Notes: a model not told the origin generated them from the letters alone. Shown: positions 7,790-16,037, numbered from the stretch's first letter. The stretch: DNA of 17,970 nt from Pseudomonadota bacterium (GCA_009928265.1 RFPR01000030.1:1-17970); one strand, 5' to 3'. A program made the numbers and translations.

Positions 7790-9061
7790 CTAAGATCTCA
7801 GTGGAGTAACGAAAGCCTCCACTAGTTCGCAGTTTCTTTTAGCGGCTCCTCGGTGAGGTTTGAGGACATCGGTTGCCGCCATAATCATGGCGGCCCGTTT
7901 TGTTTCGTCGCACAGCAGGGAATGAATGACTGAGACAATTTCCTGGCAATCGTTCACACGAAGGATTGCACCTGCATCGCAGAGTCTTGTGGCGAGCGGT
8001 TCGAAATTGCCAGTATGGGGTCCTATCAGGACCGGAGCGCCCGCCTGCAGGGGTTCGATCATGTTCTGCCCGCCCTTGTTCACCGAGTTGGGTAGGCTTT
8101 TTCCCACAAAGACGATGGTTGCTCCCGTATACCAAGAGGAAAGCTCGCCCGTTGTGTCGAGTAGCAGCGGATCAATTGATGGTCTGCCTCCTTCCGAAAG
8201 GAAATGGCATCGTAAACCAAGGGTCTCGAGCGACTGACGAATCTCCTGTCGCCGCTCCACATGACGTGGGGCGATGATCAGACGCAACCCGGGATGATCC
8301 TTCGTAAGAACGAGATAAGATTTGGCGATTTCCTCCTCTTCCCCGGCATGGGTGCTCGCAGCAACTAGGGATATCACTTCTTCCAGGGGAGACAATGATC
8401 CGAGAGGAGAATCATGTTTGATATTCCCCGTCACGCGAAGAATGTCGGGACGAACACCCAGAGAGAGGAATCTGACGCGATCCTCCTCGTCGGAAAGCGT
8501 GATGAGATCGAGTTGATTGAACCAAGCGGAGGATAACGGCCCTAGCATCTTGAACCTCTTTTCTGAGCGACCCGAGAGTCGTGCATTCAGCAGGAGGACT
8601 GGGATACCGAGTTTTTTCGCGGCGGCGATCCGATTCAGCCAGAGGTCCGCTTCAACAAAGAGGAGTGCAGATGGGCGTATCTGACGGAGAAGTCGACCCG
8701 TGATCAGGGGGAAGTCGACAGGATTCGCGAACGGTTCCAGCCATGGGGAGTCTGATTTTTCAAGAATGGCCAGTCCTGTGGAAGTTGTGGAGCTGACGAG
8801 GAATCGAGAGGAGGGATTGCGATCGTGAAATTCCCTGATGAATTTGAGGGCGATACCCACCTCTCCAACGCTAACGGCGTGGATCCAGATTCGCCCCGTG
8901 CCGATTCGATCCAATGTTTCCTGATCCAGGAGTCCAAACCGCTGTGGAGCCTTATGTCCGTAGCCGCCGCGCTTCTTGATCCGAATCAGATACCCCGGAA
9001 GGAGAATCAACAGGGCGGGAAGGAAGAACAGATTGTAGAGAAAAAGAATCAGTCGGCTCAT
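7790..9061 (-). CDS. kdtA: 3-deoxy-D-manno-octulosonic acid (Kdo) transferase
   Basis: Also called WaaA. It transfers Kdo from CMP-Kdo to the lipid A precursor on the cytoplasmic face of the inner membrane, an essential early step in lipopolysaccharide synthesis. The 423-residue product has normal length. It has an N-terminal membrane anchor (about residues 4-26), then IWIHAVSVGEVG (59-70), which contains the glycine-flanked catalytic glutamate (E67) of GT30 enzymes, LFVEADLW, and LLNARLS. The C-terminal CMP-Kdo site shows ASTHAGEEEEI, FVGKSL, GGQNMIEP (GGHN in E. coli, GGQN in many others) and IGPHTGNFEPLA. It begins 13 bp after the rsmD stop and so sits in an rsmD-kdtA operon. The start has no clear Shine-Dalgarno. 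The gene shows the organism makes Kdo-containing LPS or a related lipid. Confidence 0.95.
   Translation of the reverse strand: MSRLILFLYNLFFLPALLILLPGYLIRIKKRGGYGHKAPQRFGLLDQETLDRIGTGRIWIHAVSVGEVGIALKFIREFHDRNPSSRFLVSSTTSTGLAILEKSDSPWLEPFANPVDFPLITGRLLRQIRPSALLFVEADLWLNRIAAAKKLGIPVLLLNARLSGRSEKRFKMLGPLSSAWFNQLDLITLSDEEDRVRFLSLGVRPDILRVTGNIKHDSPLGSLSPLEEVISLVAASTHAGEEEEIAKSYLVLTKDHPGLRLIIAPRHVERRQEIRQSLETLGLRCHFLSEGGRPSIDPLLLDTTGELSSWYTGATIVFVGKSLPNSVNKGGQNMIEPLQAGAPVLIGPHTGNFEPLATRLCDAGAILRVNDCQEIVSVIHSLLCDETKRAAMIMAATDVLKPHRGAAKRNCELVEAFVTPLRS
7800..7823 (+). terminator. Candidate weak terminator hairpin after the PHP-GT4 gene
   Basis: AGTGGAG and CTCCACT form a perfect 7-bp stem with a 10-nt loop, beginning 12 bp after the PHP-GT4 stop and inside the 3' coding end of kdtA. 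The T-rich stretch downstream (TTTCTTTT) is not directly attached, so intrinsic termination is uncertain. It might instead slow convergent transcripts. Confidence 0.25.
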
Positions 9062-9074
9062 GGCTTGCCGGGGA

Positions 9075-9677
9075 TCATGAGTTCGGAGGTTCCGATGGAT
9101 TCAAAGGGCGCAGGATCAAGATCCGAGATTCCCCGTAGGAGCGATCGGAGAGGATCTCCCACGCGCCGATCGAAGGAAGGGGCTGGCGTCGTTCGCACTC
9201 CAGGATCAGCAGTCCTTGGTCACCGAGTGCTTGGCGAAGTTTGGGGTGGGAGAGGAGGAGGTTGGCAGGATTCGGCGGAGCATCCAGTCCCGATCCTGCC
9301 TGTTCCGTTTGCTCCTTAAGGTAAGGGGGATCTGCAAAGACGAGATCAAGCATTCCTGATTCCGCATAGAGGTCGAGGAAACGAGAAACGTCCATCTGCT
9401 GGACACTCCCCTCCAGCCGGGTCGCCCGGAGGTTGTTCCTGATGAGGGAAGCTGTCGGGCCATGATGCTCCACGAACACGGCCGAAGCGGCTCCTCGGCT
9501 CAGGGCCTCGATACCCAAGGATCCGCTGCCGGCAAAGAGGTCAAGCACCCGTGCCTCGGGAACCAGATCGCCAAGGGAGGAAAAAATGGCCGCCTTGACG
9601 CGATCCATGGTCGGACGCGTTCCTTTTCCCGGGGATTTCAGGGAAAGTCCACCTGCTGTGCCGGAAATCACTCGCAT
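9075..9677 (-). CDS. rsmD: 16S rRNA (guanine(966)-N(2))-methyltransferase RsmD
   Basis: This SAM-dependent enzyme methylates G966 of 16S rRNA in the assembled 30S subunit. The 200-residue product starts MRVISGTAGG, the conserved family N-terminus; the frame is open a further 27 codons upstream, but homology and length (E. coli RsmD is 198 residues) argue for ATG 9677. Visible motifs are RPTMDRVKAAIFSSL (21-35), the SAM-binding loop VLDLFAGSGSLGIEALSRGA (44-63), the acidic loop FVEHH (68-72) and the catalytic DPPY at 116-119. Adenine-N6 and guanine-N2 methyltransferases share the (D/N)PP(Y/F) motif, but the N-terminal block is specific to RsmD. No clear ribosome-binding site precedes the start. 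About 92 bp separate it from the divergent lipid kinase gene, where promoters for both should lie, though no convincing -35/-10 pair was found. Confidence 0.93.
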   Translation of the reverse strand: MRVISGTAGGLSLKSPGKGTRPTMDRVKAAIFSSLGDLVPEARVLDLFAGSGSLGIEALSRGAASAVFVEHHGPTASLIRNNLRATRLEGSVQQMDVSRFLDLYAESGMLDLVFADPPYLKEQTEQAGSGLDAPPNPANLLLSHPKLRQALGDQGLLILECERRQPLPSIGAWEILSDRSYGESRILILRPLNPSEPPNS

Positions 9678-9769
9678 GGGAGAGGAGATTGCTCGGTGGC
9701 GGGAAAAAGAAAGAACTTGGCAATCGTTTGCACGGGAACAAGGTAAGTCTTCCAACATGTTTTGAAAGC

Positions 9770-10686
9770 GTGAACAAAACCCTGATTATCCTCAATCCCG
9801 CCGCCCGCAGTGAAAAGGCTGGCCGTTTGTCCGACCGGTTGCACTCCCTCTGCGGTGATGCCGAGATTCGTCAGAGCGCCCATCCCGGTGATGCGGAGCA
9901 GATCGCCCGCGAGGGGATTGCGGAGGGTTTTCCACCATTGTTGCGGCCGGCGGAGACGGGACCGTCAATGAGGTGGTCAACGGACTGATGACCTCGGGCA
10001 AAGAAGGAGTCTCCCTGGGAATACTGCCTGTGGGCACCATGAATGTCTTCGCCATGGAGCTTGGGATACCTTGCCAATCGCTGGAGAAAGCCTGGGAGGT
10101 GATCTCCTCGGGAGTTACCCGCCAAATCGATCTTCCGTATGCCGATTCCTACGGAAGTGCCGATTCCCCGGGGGGACGCCGCCGCTTTGTCCAGTTGGCG
10201 GGAGTCGGTCTTGATGCCGAGGTGGTGCGGCGCACCACAAGGGAATCAAAGAAAGCTCTCGGCCCACTGAGTTACTTACTCTCGCTGGCGCAGGTTGCGG
10301 GGGCAAAACCACCCTTGGTACGATTAAAGGATGCGGACGGGAAGGAACGGGTGGCTTCTTTTCTCTTGATCGGTAACGGGCGCTACTACGGCGGGCCCTT
10401 CAAGATGTTCCGCCAGGGGTCGCCCAGCGATGGGTTGATCGATGTCCTGCTCTTCCGAAATCAGAGTCCGTGGGATCTCCTGCGCTACATGCATGCCATC
10501 CTCATCGGCCAGCATGCCGGCCTGGAGGATGTGGAATATTTCCAGACAAGTTCCCTGCGGGTGGAATCCGAGGAACCTGTCCCTTTCGAACTCGACGGGG
10601 AGATGGCGGGGTATATCCCGCTGACCTTCGGTCTTGAGCGTGATGTGCTAAATGTGCTTGCGCCCTTGCCTGAAGCGGTGCGCTGA
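9770..10686 (+). CDS. Diacylglycerol kinase-family lipid kinase (YegS/DagK-like), split by a -1 frameshift
   Basis: Two overlapping frames make one lipid kinase. The first runs from about GTG 9770 (NKTLIILNPAARSEKAGR, the usual first strand and NP-x-A loop) to a TGA at 9986-9988. The second opens at 9892 and ends at 10686. Joining them at 9931 by a one-base backward step gives GIAEGF-STIVAAGGDGTVNE, restoring the ATP-binding GGDGTxNE motif (about 61-68) and a 305-residue protein of family size. Later landmarks are LPVGTMNVFA, GVGLDAEVV, GRYYGGPFKM, SDGLIDVLLF and FELDGEMAG. Such enzymes phosphorylate diacylglycerol or related lipids at the membrane. Without the shift neither half is functional: the second frame's first usable start (GTG 9973) is after GGDGT. 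Programmed frameshifting, a recent mutation and a sequencing error are all possible. The rhomboid gene follows 2 bp later. Confidence 0.8.
9925..9931 (+). other. GGGTTTT slippery heptamer at the lipid kinase frame junction
   Basis: In the upstream frame the codons here read GAG-GGT-TTT-CCA, so the heptamer has the X-XXY-YYZ phasing (G-GGT-TTT) used in -1 ribosomal frameshifting. Slipping back one base gives TCC next and exactly restores the conserved protein. An equally simple alternative is loss of one T from an ancestral run of five. A short hairpin (GACG/CGTC) lies about 25 nt downstream but is too weak to count as a clear stimulator. Confidence 0.55.
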
Positions 10687-10688
10687 TC

Positions 10689-11390
10689 GTGCTCCGACAG
10701 TTGAGATTTCCGATGGAGCGGCTGAGAGAATCACCCGTTACCTTGATCCTGATCGGGATCAATGCAGCCCTTTTCCTTACAGAAGAAGTCTTCCGGCTGT
10801 TGTTCAATAGCTCACTCTTTTTGATCCTGGCACTCAGCAGGGAGGGGATCTGGGATGGGGCTTGGTGGCAGTTCCTTACGCACGCCTTCCTGCACGGGAA
10901 TCTTTTTCACCTGATGGTGAACATGTTGGCCCTTTGGTTCACGGGGCCGATTCTGGAAGAGTTGCTCGGAGCTTGGCGTTATCTCTTGCTCTATGTTTCC
11001 GCGGCCCTGACAGGAGGCATCCTCCAAACCTATTCCTCTACCCAGAGCGTCGACCTGGTGGGGGCTTCGGGAGCGGTCTGCGGACTCCTGACTGGATTCG
11101 CCACCCTCTTACCCCGTCTTGAGATCACGGCGCTGATCTTTTTCGTGATTCCCGTGCGGATGAAAGCCGCCACGTTGGGATGGTTGGTGGTGATCGTCTC
11201 GGTGATATTCTGGTTCTTCAAGATCGAACAGGGAATAGGCCATCTGGCGCATCTGGGCGGCGCCATCGCCGGTTTCGCGGTCTGCCTGATTTACAGAAAA
11301 CTGGGGCTCGTGAGGACATTGCCTGAAATGCCTCCCCCGATCCCCCAACAAGAAAAAGCCGGACAAGGGGGATTCCCTACAATCCCTTGA
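10689..11390 (+). CDS. Rhomboid-family intramembrane serine protease
   Basis: The 233-residue product is a six-helix rhomboid that would cleave transmembrane helices within the inner membrane. Catalytic features are intact: the H-x-x-x-N pair in FHLMVNM (H74, N78), the active serine in GASGAV (S127) and the partner histidine in AHLGG (H188). The W-R-like L1 loop region (WWQFLTHAFLH, 59-69) also fits. Hydrophobic segments lie at about 16-31, 74-86, 97-112, 127-141, 147-155, 162-177 and 188-201. The tail is proline-rich and short. The frame begins with GTG 10689, 2 bp after the lipid kinase stop; ATG 10713 (MERLRESP) is an alternative that still precedes the first helix. Neither has a clear Shine-Dalgarno. 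Its last 14 bp overlap the 3' end of rho on the opposite strand. Natural substrates cannot be inferred. Confidence 0.92.
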   Translation: MLRQLRFPMERLRESPVTLILIGINAALFLTEEVFRLLFNSSLFLILALSREGIWDGAWWQFLTHAFLHGNLFHLMVNMLALWFTGPILEELLGAWRYLLLYVSAALTGGILQTYSSTQSVDLVGASGAVCGLLTGFATLLPRLEITALIFFVIPVRMKAATLGWLVVIVSVIFWFFKIEQGIGHLAHLGGAIAGFAVCLIYRKLGLVRTLPEMPPPIPQQEKAGQGGFPTIP

Positions 11391-12696
11391 GTCCACCAAG
11401 CAGAAGTTCCGCGTTGGTTTTGGTCGTCTCGAGATTGAGCGACAGGATCTGCATCGCCTCGGCCGCTGGGATTTCCATGAGTTGCCTGCGGAGCTGTAGG
11501 ATGCGGTCGTATTCGTCGGGATGGTAAAGAAGTTCCTCGCGGCGCGTTCCTGACTTGGTGATGTGGATGGCGGGGAAAATGCGCTGCTCCATGATCGAGC
11601 GATCGAGGTAGATCTCCATGTTGCCCGTACCCTTGTATTCCTCAAAGATGAGGTCATCCATGCGGCTGTGGGTTTCTACGAGCGCTGTCGCGAGGATGGT
11701 CAGGCTTCCTCCCTCTTCCACGTTGCGAGCGGACCCGAAGAATCTCTTAGGCCGGGCGAGGGCTCCCGAGTCGACGCCGCCGCTCATGGTGCGTCCCTTA
11801 CCTTTTACGTTGTTGTTATAGCCACGGGAGAGGCGGGTGATGCTGTCGACCAAGATCACGACATCTTTTCCGAGTTCCACAAGGCGCTTAGAGCGCTCGG
11901 AGACCATTTCTGAGACCTGGACGTGCCGTGAGGTTGGTTCGTCAAAAGTGGAACTGAAGATGTCGCAATCCAGTGAGCGACGTAGATCAGTCACTTCCTC
12001 CGGGCGTTCATCCACGAGGAGGAGCATCAGGTGAACGTCTGGATGGTTGGCCCGGATTGCCAGTGCTAGGCTCTTGAGCATCATGGTCTTTCCGACACGA
12101 GGAGGGGCCACGATGAGGCCACGCTGCCCCATGCCGAGGGGGGCGATCAGATCCACGGCTCGTGCGGTGGGATTCGTCTTGCCTGGTTGCTCCAAATAGA
12201 TCCTACGGTTTGGGAACATGGCGGTCAGCTTGTCGAACTCGGTCAGGGGCTTCCATTCCGAGATCGGGATTCCCTCAATGGAGGTGATCGTGGACATGGA
12301 GAGCCGTCGTTCGGTCTGGAGGCCGATTGTTCCGGTGAGTTTGAGACCGGGGCGCAGTTCGTACTGACGGAGTAGGCTCACAGGCAATGTCAGATCAGCC
12401 GGAGTCGGCTGGAAATTCACGATCGGCCATCGGAGCATCGGGGCATCCGGTGCGAACTCGAGAATGCCCTCAGCCGTGGCCTTGCCGCCACGCTTTACCT
12501 GATCACGAATGATTTCAAAGACCAGTTGATGCTTTGAGGAGTCGTGGAAGACATGCAACCTGCGCTCCGCAGCGATTGCAAAGAGTTCCACTTGTCCCAG
12601 TTTTTGAAGTGCGTTGAGATCGACGGGTGCGGGCAGTGCTTCGGCGACCGGGTTATGTTCTTCGGCTGCCACCTGGATGTCTTCCGGTTCTTTCAT
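11377..12696 (-). CDS. rho: Transcription termination factor Rho
   Basis: Rho is a hexameric RNA-dependent ATPase that ends transcription at untranslated RNA. The 439-residue product has the normal length without a large N-terminal insertion. Visible parts are the N-terminal helical domain (about 27-70), the RNA-binding OB-fold (about 74-140), Walker A APPRVGKT (197-204), the catalytic region LLLVDERPEEVTDL (225-238), Walker B VVILVDSITRLSR (279-291), the Q-loop SGGVDSGALARPKRFFG (305-321) and the R-loop EEYKGTGNMEI (about 352-362). The OB-fold lacks the usual GFGFLR motif; DAPMLRWP occupies its place (see findings). Its ATG overlaps the coaE stop as ATGA, indicating translational coupling. 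Downstream it overlaps the rhomboid gene tail to tail. Rho in many bacteria is autoregulated by attenuation in its leader; a start fused to coaE leaves no such leader directly upstream here. Confidence 0.97.
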   Translation of the reverse strand: MKEPEDIQVAAEEHNPVAEALPAPVDLNALQKLGQVELFAIAAERRLHVFHDSSKHQLVFEIIRDQVKRGGKATAEGILEFAPDAPMLRWPIVNFQPTPADLTLPVSLLRQYELRPGLKLTGTIGLQTERRLSMSTITSIEGIPISEWKPLTEFDKLTAMFPNRRIYLEQPGKTNPTARAVDLIAPLGMGQRGLIVAPPRVGKTMMLKSLALAIRANHPDVHLMLLLVDERPEEVTDLRRSLDCDIFSSTFDEPTSRHVQVSEMVSERSKRLVELGKDVVILVDSITRLSRGYNNNVKGKGRTMSGGVDSGALARPKRFFGSARNVEEGGSLTILATALVETHSRMDDLIFEEYKGTGNMEIYLDRSIMEQRIFPAIHITKSGTRREELLYHPDEYDRILQLRRQLMEIPAAEAMQILSLNLETTKTNAELLLGGLKGL

Positions 12697-13307
12697 GCGA
12701 TGCTCTGATATCGAAGGAGTTGAGAAATTTGATAGTTCAACGAGTCAGGCGAACCGTCATTCCAGAAGAGATGATCAGCACGGGCGGTTTTCTCATCTTG
12801 GGATTGCTGGATGGAGAGCCACTGCTCGGCCTGACTGTTTGAAATCGATCGTTTGTCGCTGAGGCGGGACTTACGGATGCAATCGGAGCATCCGATCACA
12901 AGAACCTTGTCGAAGTAACTTGAGAGTTCTTTTTCGTAAAGAAGCGGGATTTCCGCAACAAAGAACGAGGATTTTTTCCCCTTATGCTGCTCGGCCAAGG
13001 GGCGCCAGAGGGATTCAAGTCGGGGGTGCATGATGCCCTCAAGGATCTTACGGGCTTCTTTATCAGCACTGATGAGGGATGAAAGCTTCACCCGATCCGG
13101 GATACCTGAGGAATCAAGATATTCTTTTCCCAAAGTGGAGGCTATCTCGAGGCGAACTTCTGTGTTCTCCTGAAGAAGGCGTCTGTTTTCCTCATCGGCG
13201 GAATAAGTTGTTACCTGATGACTCTGCTTCGAGAGATATCCCATCATCTCGTGAAAAAGGAATGTCTTTCCGCTGCCAAGGGTTCCGGTGATGGCAAGTG
13301 ACGGCAT
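12693..13307 (-). CDS. coaE: Dephospho-CoA kinase
   Basis: CoaE phosphorylates the ribose 3'-hydroxyl of dephospho-CoA, the last step of coenzyme A synthesis. The 204-residue product has normal length. Visible features are the P-loop ITGTLGSGKT (6-15), the CoA-domain HPRLE motif (94-98), AEIPLLYEKE (118-127, the family P-L-L-F/Y-E motif), the lid with IRKSRLSDKR (about 144-153) and KTARADHLFWNDGS (about 173-186), matching the usual AD-x-x-I-x-N-x-G-S block. The first substrate-side D-A-D motif is replaced by SADEE (36-40), a mild departure. The coaE-rho order is familiar from Verrucomicrobiota. It has no obvious Shine-Dalgarno. Upstream, 108 bp separate it from the secretin gene on the same strand; I found no hairpin terminator there, so it may carry its own promoter or be cotranscribed. 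Confidence 0.9.
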   Translation of the reverse strand: MPSLAITGTLGSGKTFLFHEMMGYLSKQSHQVTTYSADEENRRLLQENTEVRLEIASTLGKEYLDSSGIPDRVKLSSLISADKEARKILEGIMHPRLESLWRPLAEQHKGKKSSFFVAEIPLLYEKELSSYFDKVLVIGCSDCIRKSRLSDKRSISNSQAEQWLSIQQSQDEKTARADHLFWNDGSPDSLNYQISQLLRYQSIA

Positions 13308-13415
13308 GCGAGGTGAAGCGTGCAGTAAAGGATTAGTGGCCGGAGATCTTGCGCCATCCTAAAGAACCCAAGCTCTCAAGGACTCTACGCACTCTGTCGA
13401 GCGGAGCAAAAACAG

Positions 13416-16022
13416 CTACTTCCCGCCGATTGCCGGCGAGGAGAATGTTGGGCCCGGGAGATCCGGAGGCAGTCCCAGAGGTTTCACGATATCAGGTTCC
13501 TCTGCATCGCCACGCCGAGGCTGTCCGTCAGCATCCAAAATCCTTGGGGTAACAAAAATCACAAGGTTCTTTTTGAGTTTTTGATCTGCCTCGGAGCGGA
13601 AGAGGCGTCCTGCAAGCGGGACATCCCCCAGGAGGGGAACCTTATCCTGAACTTTTTGCACGTCCTCTCGGATCAGTCCTCCGAGCGCGACAGTCTGACC
13701 ATCCCACACCGTAACAAATGTATTCACTTCACGGGTCGAGAACACGGGTTGGTTAATCGTGTTGGTGGTGAGGGTTTGCACCACGGGATTCCATACCGTG
13801 AAAGCCGAGCCTGCAGTTCGGATGTATCCCACGGAATTAATTGGGGATCCATAGTTGATGAACCCATCAAAATCTATGACTCGGGGATTCAATTCCAAGT
13901 CGATCGTATAACCATCCGGGCCGATGGTGGGCTTGGCATCCAAAGTGACGCCAAGATCCTGTTTGGTGAAATCGGTTGGAAAGGAGGGGGTGACCGTCGG
14001 AGGTATTCCTCCCGTATTCGAGGTGCTTTGAGGAATTTGAGGAGGTTGATACTGACGAGGATAGATGAACTCATTAACGATCTTGACCGTGGCTTTGACC
14101 CCGCTCTTTGTCGTTACTTTGGGCGCAGACATGAGGTCAATGCCCTTTTTCTGGTTCAGTGCACGGATGACCAACTGAAACTGCGGTTCCGAGAAAACGC
14201 CGGCAATGCTGAAAATTCCGGGAGCGGGCGCAGCAGATGCACCAACCTGTCCCGCCAACAACGCATCCACAGAATTTCCCGTGATAGACTGATCTCCTGA
14301 GCGGATTCCTCCGACTGGATTCATAACGGCTCCTCCCGCCATCGGATTTCCGAAGGGGTAATAAGAGCCATTCACATTGGTGCCATTTCCGCCGCCTGAT
14401 CCATAGACACCACCACCAATGCTGAAAGGGCCAAGCAGCCAGTCAAATCCAAGTTCTTGGAAATTGTTTTGGTTGATCTCTAAGAATTTTGTCTGGATAT
14501 CCACTTGCGAGGGGGCAACTCCCATTGCTGCATCAACCAGCGAGTCGATGACATCGATATTATCTCTGGTATTGCGAATAACCAACTTACTTCCTGCAGC
14601 CAGATAATTGGCGCTCGAGCCGATAGGAAATTCCACACCTTGGGAAACAAGATAATCCTTGGCATCCATGCGCTGGGCAACGCGGACTTTGTTGGGATCA
14701 GGAACTCCGGCAGAACCGGGTTGGGGAAGTCCGCTACTTGAATCAAGCGATTTGGGGGGAATGAAGGTTGGGGGCACCTGATATTCCTTGGTGACCATCA
14801 CGTCCGTGGGCTCCGAAAGAGGAACGATCGAGACCGCATAGGGATCGATCTTGAGCTTCAGATTGGAGAGTTTCGCGATGTAGTCCAATGCCACATAGAG
14901 GGGGACATGATTGAGTGAGAGAGTAAGGTGCGGTTCCGTCGAGGGTGCCGAGGCAACGGGGGTAGGCTGTTGTGTTGTTGTAGATGCAGCGACGGCTTGA
15001 GTGCTGGGAGAGGAGACTCCCGGTTGAGCCAGTTTTAGAAAGATATTCACCCCTTTCTTATTCGGGTCGAGTGAGACGCTCTTCTGTTTGAGGTATTCGA
15101 CGGCCTCGCTGATCGGAGAATCACTGAGATCGATCTTGTCGATCACGATTGAGTTCAGTTTCTCGACGATCTGGTCGGTACCGCGCACATCCTGTTGTCG
15201 GCCCGTGGATTCGGTGGTGCGTCCCTGCTTGGATTTGCGAGGAGGGCGCTCCCAGGCTTTTTCCACCTGCCAGAGCATGCGGCTGCGGGTTTCATTGTAG
15301 GCCATATCGGCATACTTCATGCCAGAGTTGTGGAGTGCCTCCATTCCTTTGCGTGCCGCAGTGTTGTAGGGGTCGATGGTCAAAACCGACTCATAACGGC
15401 TAAGAGCCAGATCATAACGACCACTTTCAGCAAATCCCGATGCCTCTCCTAGAAGCCTTGTAACCTCATCCCTCTGGGCTGCGAATTTCGGCGAGATGGT
15501 TTTATTGTAAACGCCCGGCTGCTCCAGATCGGAAAGCATCTGCTTGGCAGTCTGGTTGCCCGGATTGACGGAAGGCAGAAGAATCGATTTCAGGATGCTT
15601 TCCGCAGAAAGTGGCTGTCCTTTGGAATCAAGAAGTCCGTTGGTCTCCGCAATGCTGTCTGTGAACACCCCGTCATTGATCAACTGCCGGGCGTATTCGA
15701 TCGCGATGGCCGTGTAAGAGTTGACAATTGAAGTCCGGATTTTCAACGTGGCGCTTCCCGTGGGAGCCATGTCGAGCGCTTCAGAGGCAAGTTGGAACGA
15801 TTGCCTGAGATTCTTTTCCGAGCGCAGAGTCTCCGCCCGTTTCATCAAGTTTCGCGCCTTCACAAGATCCTCCTGGCTACGCACCAAGGCACGTTCCGAT
15901 TCGGCGACCAAACCAGGATTCACGGTCTGTGTAGAATTCTGCTGAGCGGAATACATGGTCAGGGCTGAACCCAGAATCAGGAAAGCGGGCAACGGCAGGC
16001 GAAAAATCATGGCGGGCATCAT
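13416..16022 (-). CDS. Amuc_1098-type type IV pilus outer-membrane secretin (copy A)
   Basis: The 868-residue product is predicted to form an outer-membrane secretin ring. It has an N-terminal signal sequence (about 5-26; start may be ATG 16022, 16019 or 16010), a helical TPR-like region (about 40-255) with ESVLTIDPYNTAARKGME, an STN/N0-like domain (about 288-405), a second small N-domain (about 455-500) and the secretin core from about 505. Core landmarks are VDIQTKFLEINQNNFQELGFDW, VIRALNQKKGIDLMSAPKV, DGQTVALGGLI and the closing VPLLGDVPLAGRLFRS (795-810). This resembles PilQ/GspD proteins and in particular the TPR-bearing Akkermansia Amuc_1098 group, encoded with type IV pilus-like genes. 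A 30-residue Ser/Thr/Gln-rich insert (about 334-364) interrupts the STN domain. It lies 15 bp after its paralog and is probably cotranscribed with it. Confidence 0.9.
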   Translation of the reverse strand: MMPAMIFRLPLPAFLILGSALTMYSAQQNSTQTVNPGLVAESERALVRSQEDLVKARNLMKRAETLRSEKNLRQSFQLASEALDMAPTGSATLKIRTSIVNSYTAIAIEYARQLINDGVFTDSIAETNGLLDSKGQPLSAESILKSILLPSVNPGNQTAKQMLSDLEQPGVYNKTISPKFAAQRDEVTRLLGEASGFAESGRYDLALSRYESVLTIDPYNTAARKGMEALHNSGMKYADMAYNETRSRMLWQVEKAWERPPRKSKQGRTTESTGRQQDVRGTDQIVEKLNSIVIDKIDLSDSPISEAVEYLKQKSVSLDPNKKGVNIFLKLAQPGVSSPSTQAVAASTTTQQPTPVASAPSTEPHLTLSLNHVPLYVALDYIAKLSNLKLKIDPYAVSIVPLSEPTDVMVTKEYQVPPTFIPPKSLDSSSGLPQPGSAGVPDPNKVRVAQRMDAKDYLVSQGVEFPIGSSANYLAAGSKLVIRNTRDNIDVIDSLVDAAMGVAPSQVDIQTKFLEINQNNFQELGFDWLLGPFSIGGGVYGSGGGNGTNVNGSYYPFGNPMAGGAVMNPVGGIRSGDQSITGNSVDALLAGQVGASAAPAPGIFSIAGVFSEPQFQLVIRALNQKKGIDLMSAPKVTTKSGVKATVKIVNEFIYPRQYQPPQIPQSTSNTGGIPPTVTPSFPTDFTKQDLGVTLDAKPTIGPDGYTIDLELNPRVIDFDGFINYGSPINSVGYIRTAGSAFTVWNPVVQTLTTNTINQPVFSTREVNTFVTVWDGQTVALGGLIREDVQKVQDKVPLLGDVPLAGRLFRSEADQKLKKNLVIFVTPRILDADGQPRRGDAEEPDIVKPLGLPPDLPGPTFSSPAIGGK

Positions 16023-16037
16023 GGTGGCTCTGGAACG

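Noticed and set aside
9678..9769. Sigma-70 promoter in the rsmD/lipid kinase divergent gap
   Set aside because: A TTGGCA-like box is present, but no acceptable -10 lies at the right spacing.
11340..11373. Inverted repeat ATCCCCC/GGGGGAT as a terminator for the rhomboid gene
   Set aside because: The loop is 20 nt and no T-tract follows on either strand, so it does not qualify as an intrinsic terminator.
13308..13415. Terminator or promoter in the longest gene-free gap
   Set aside because: Both strands were read for hairpins with a T-run and for -35/-10 pairs; apparent repeats around CCAAGCTCTCAAGG do not form a continuous stem.
13581..14300. Plus-strand 239-codon frame opposite secretin copy A
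   Set aside because: The antisense strand encodes the conserved secretin core; the product shows no domain and no ribosome-binding site was seen.
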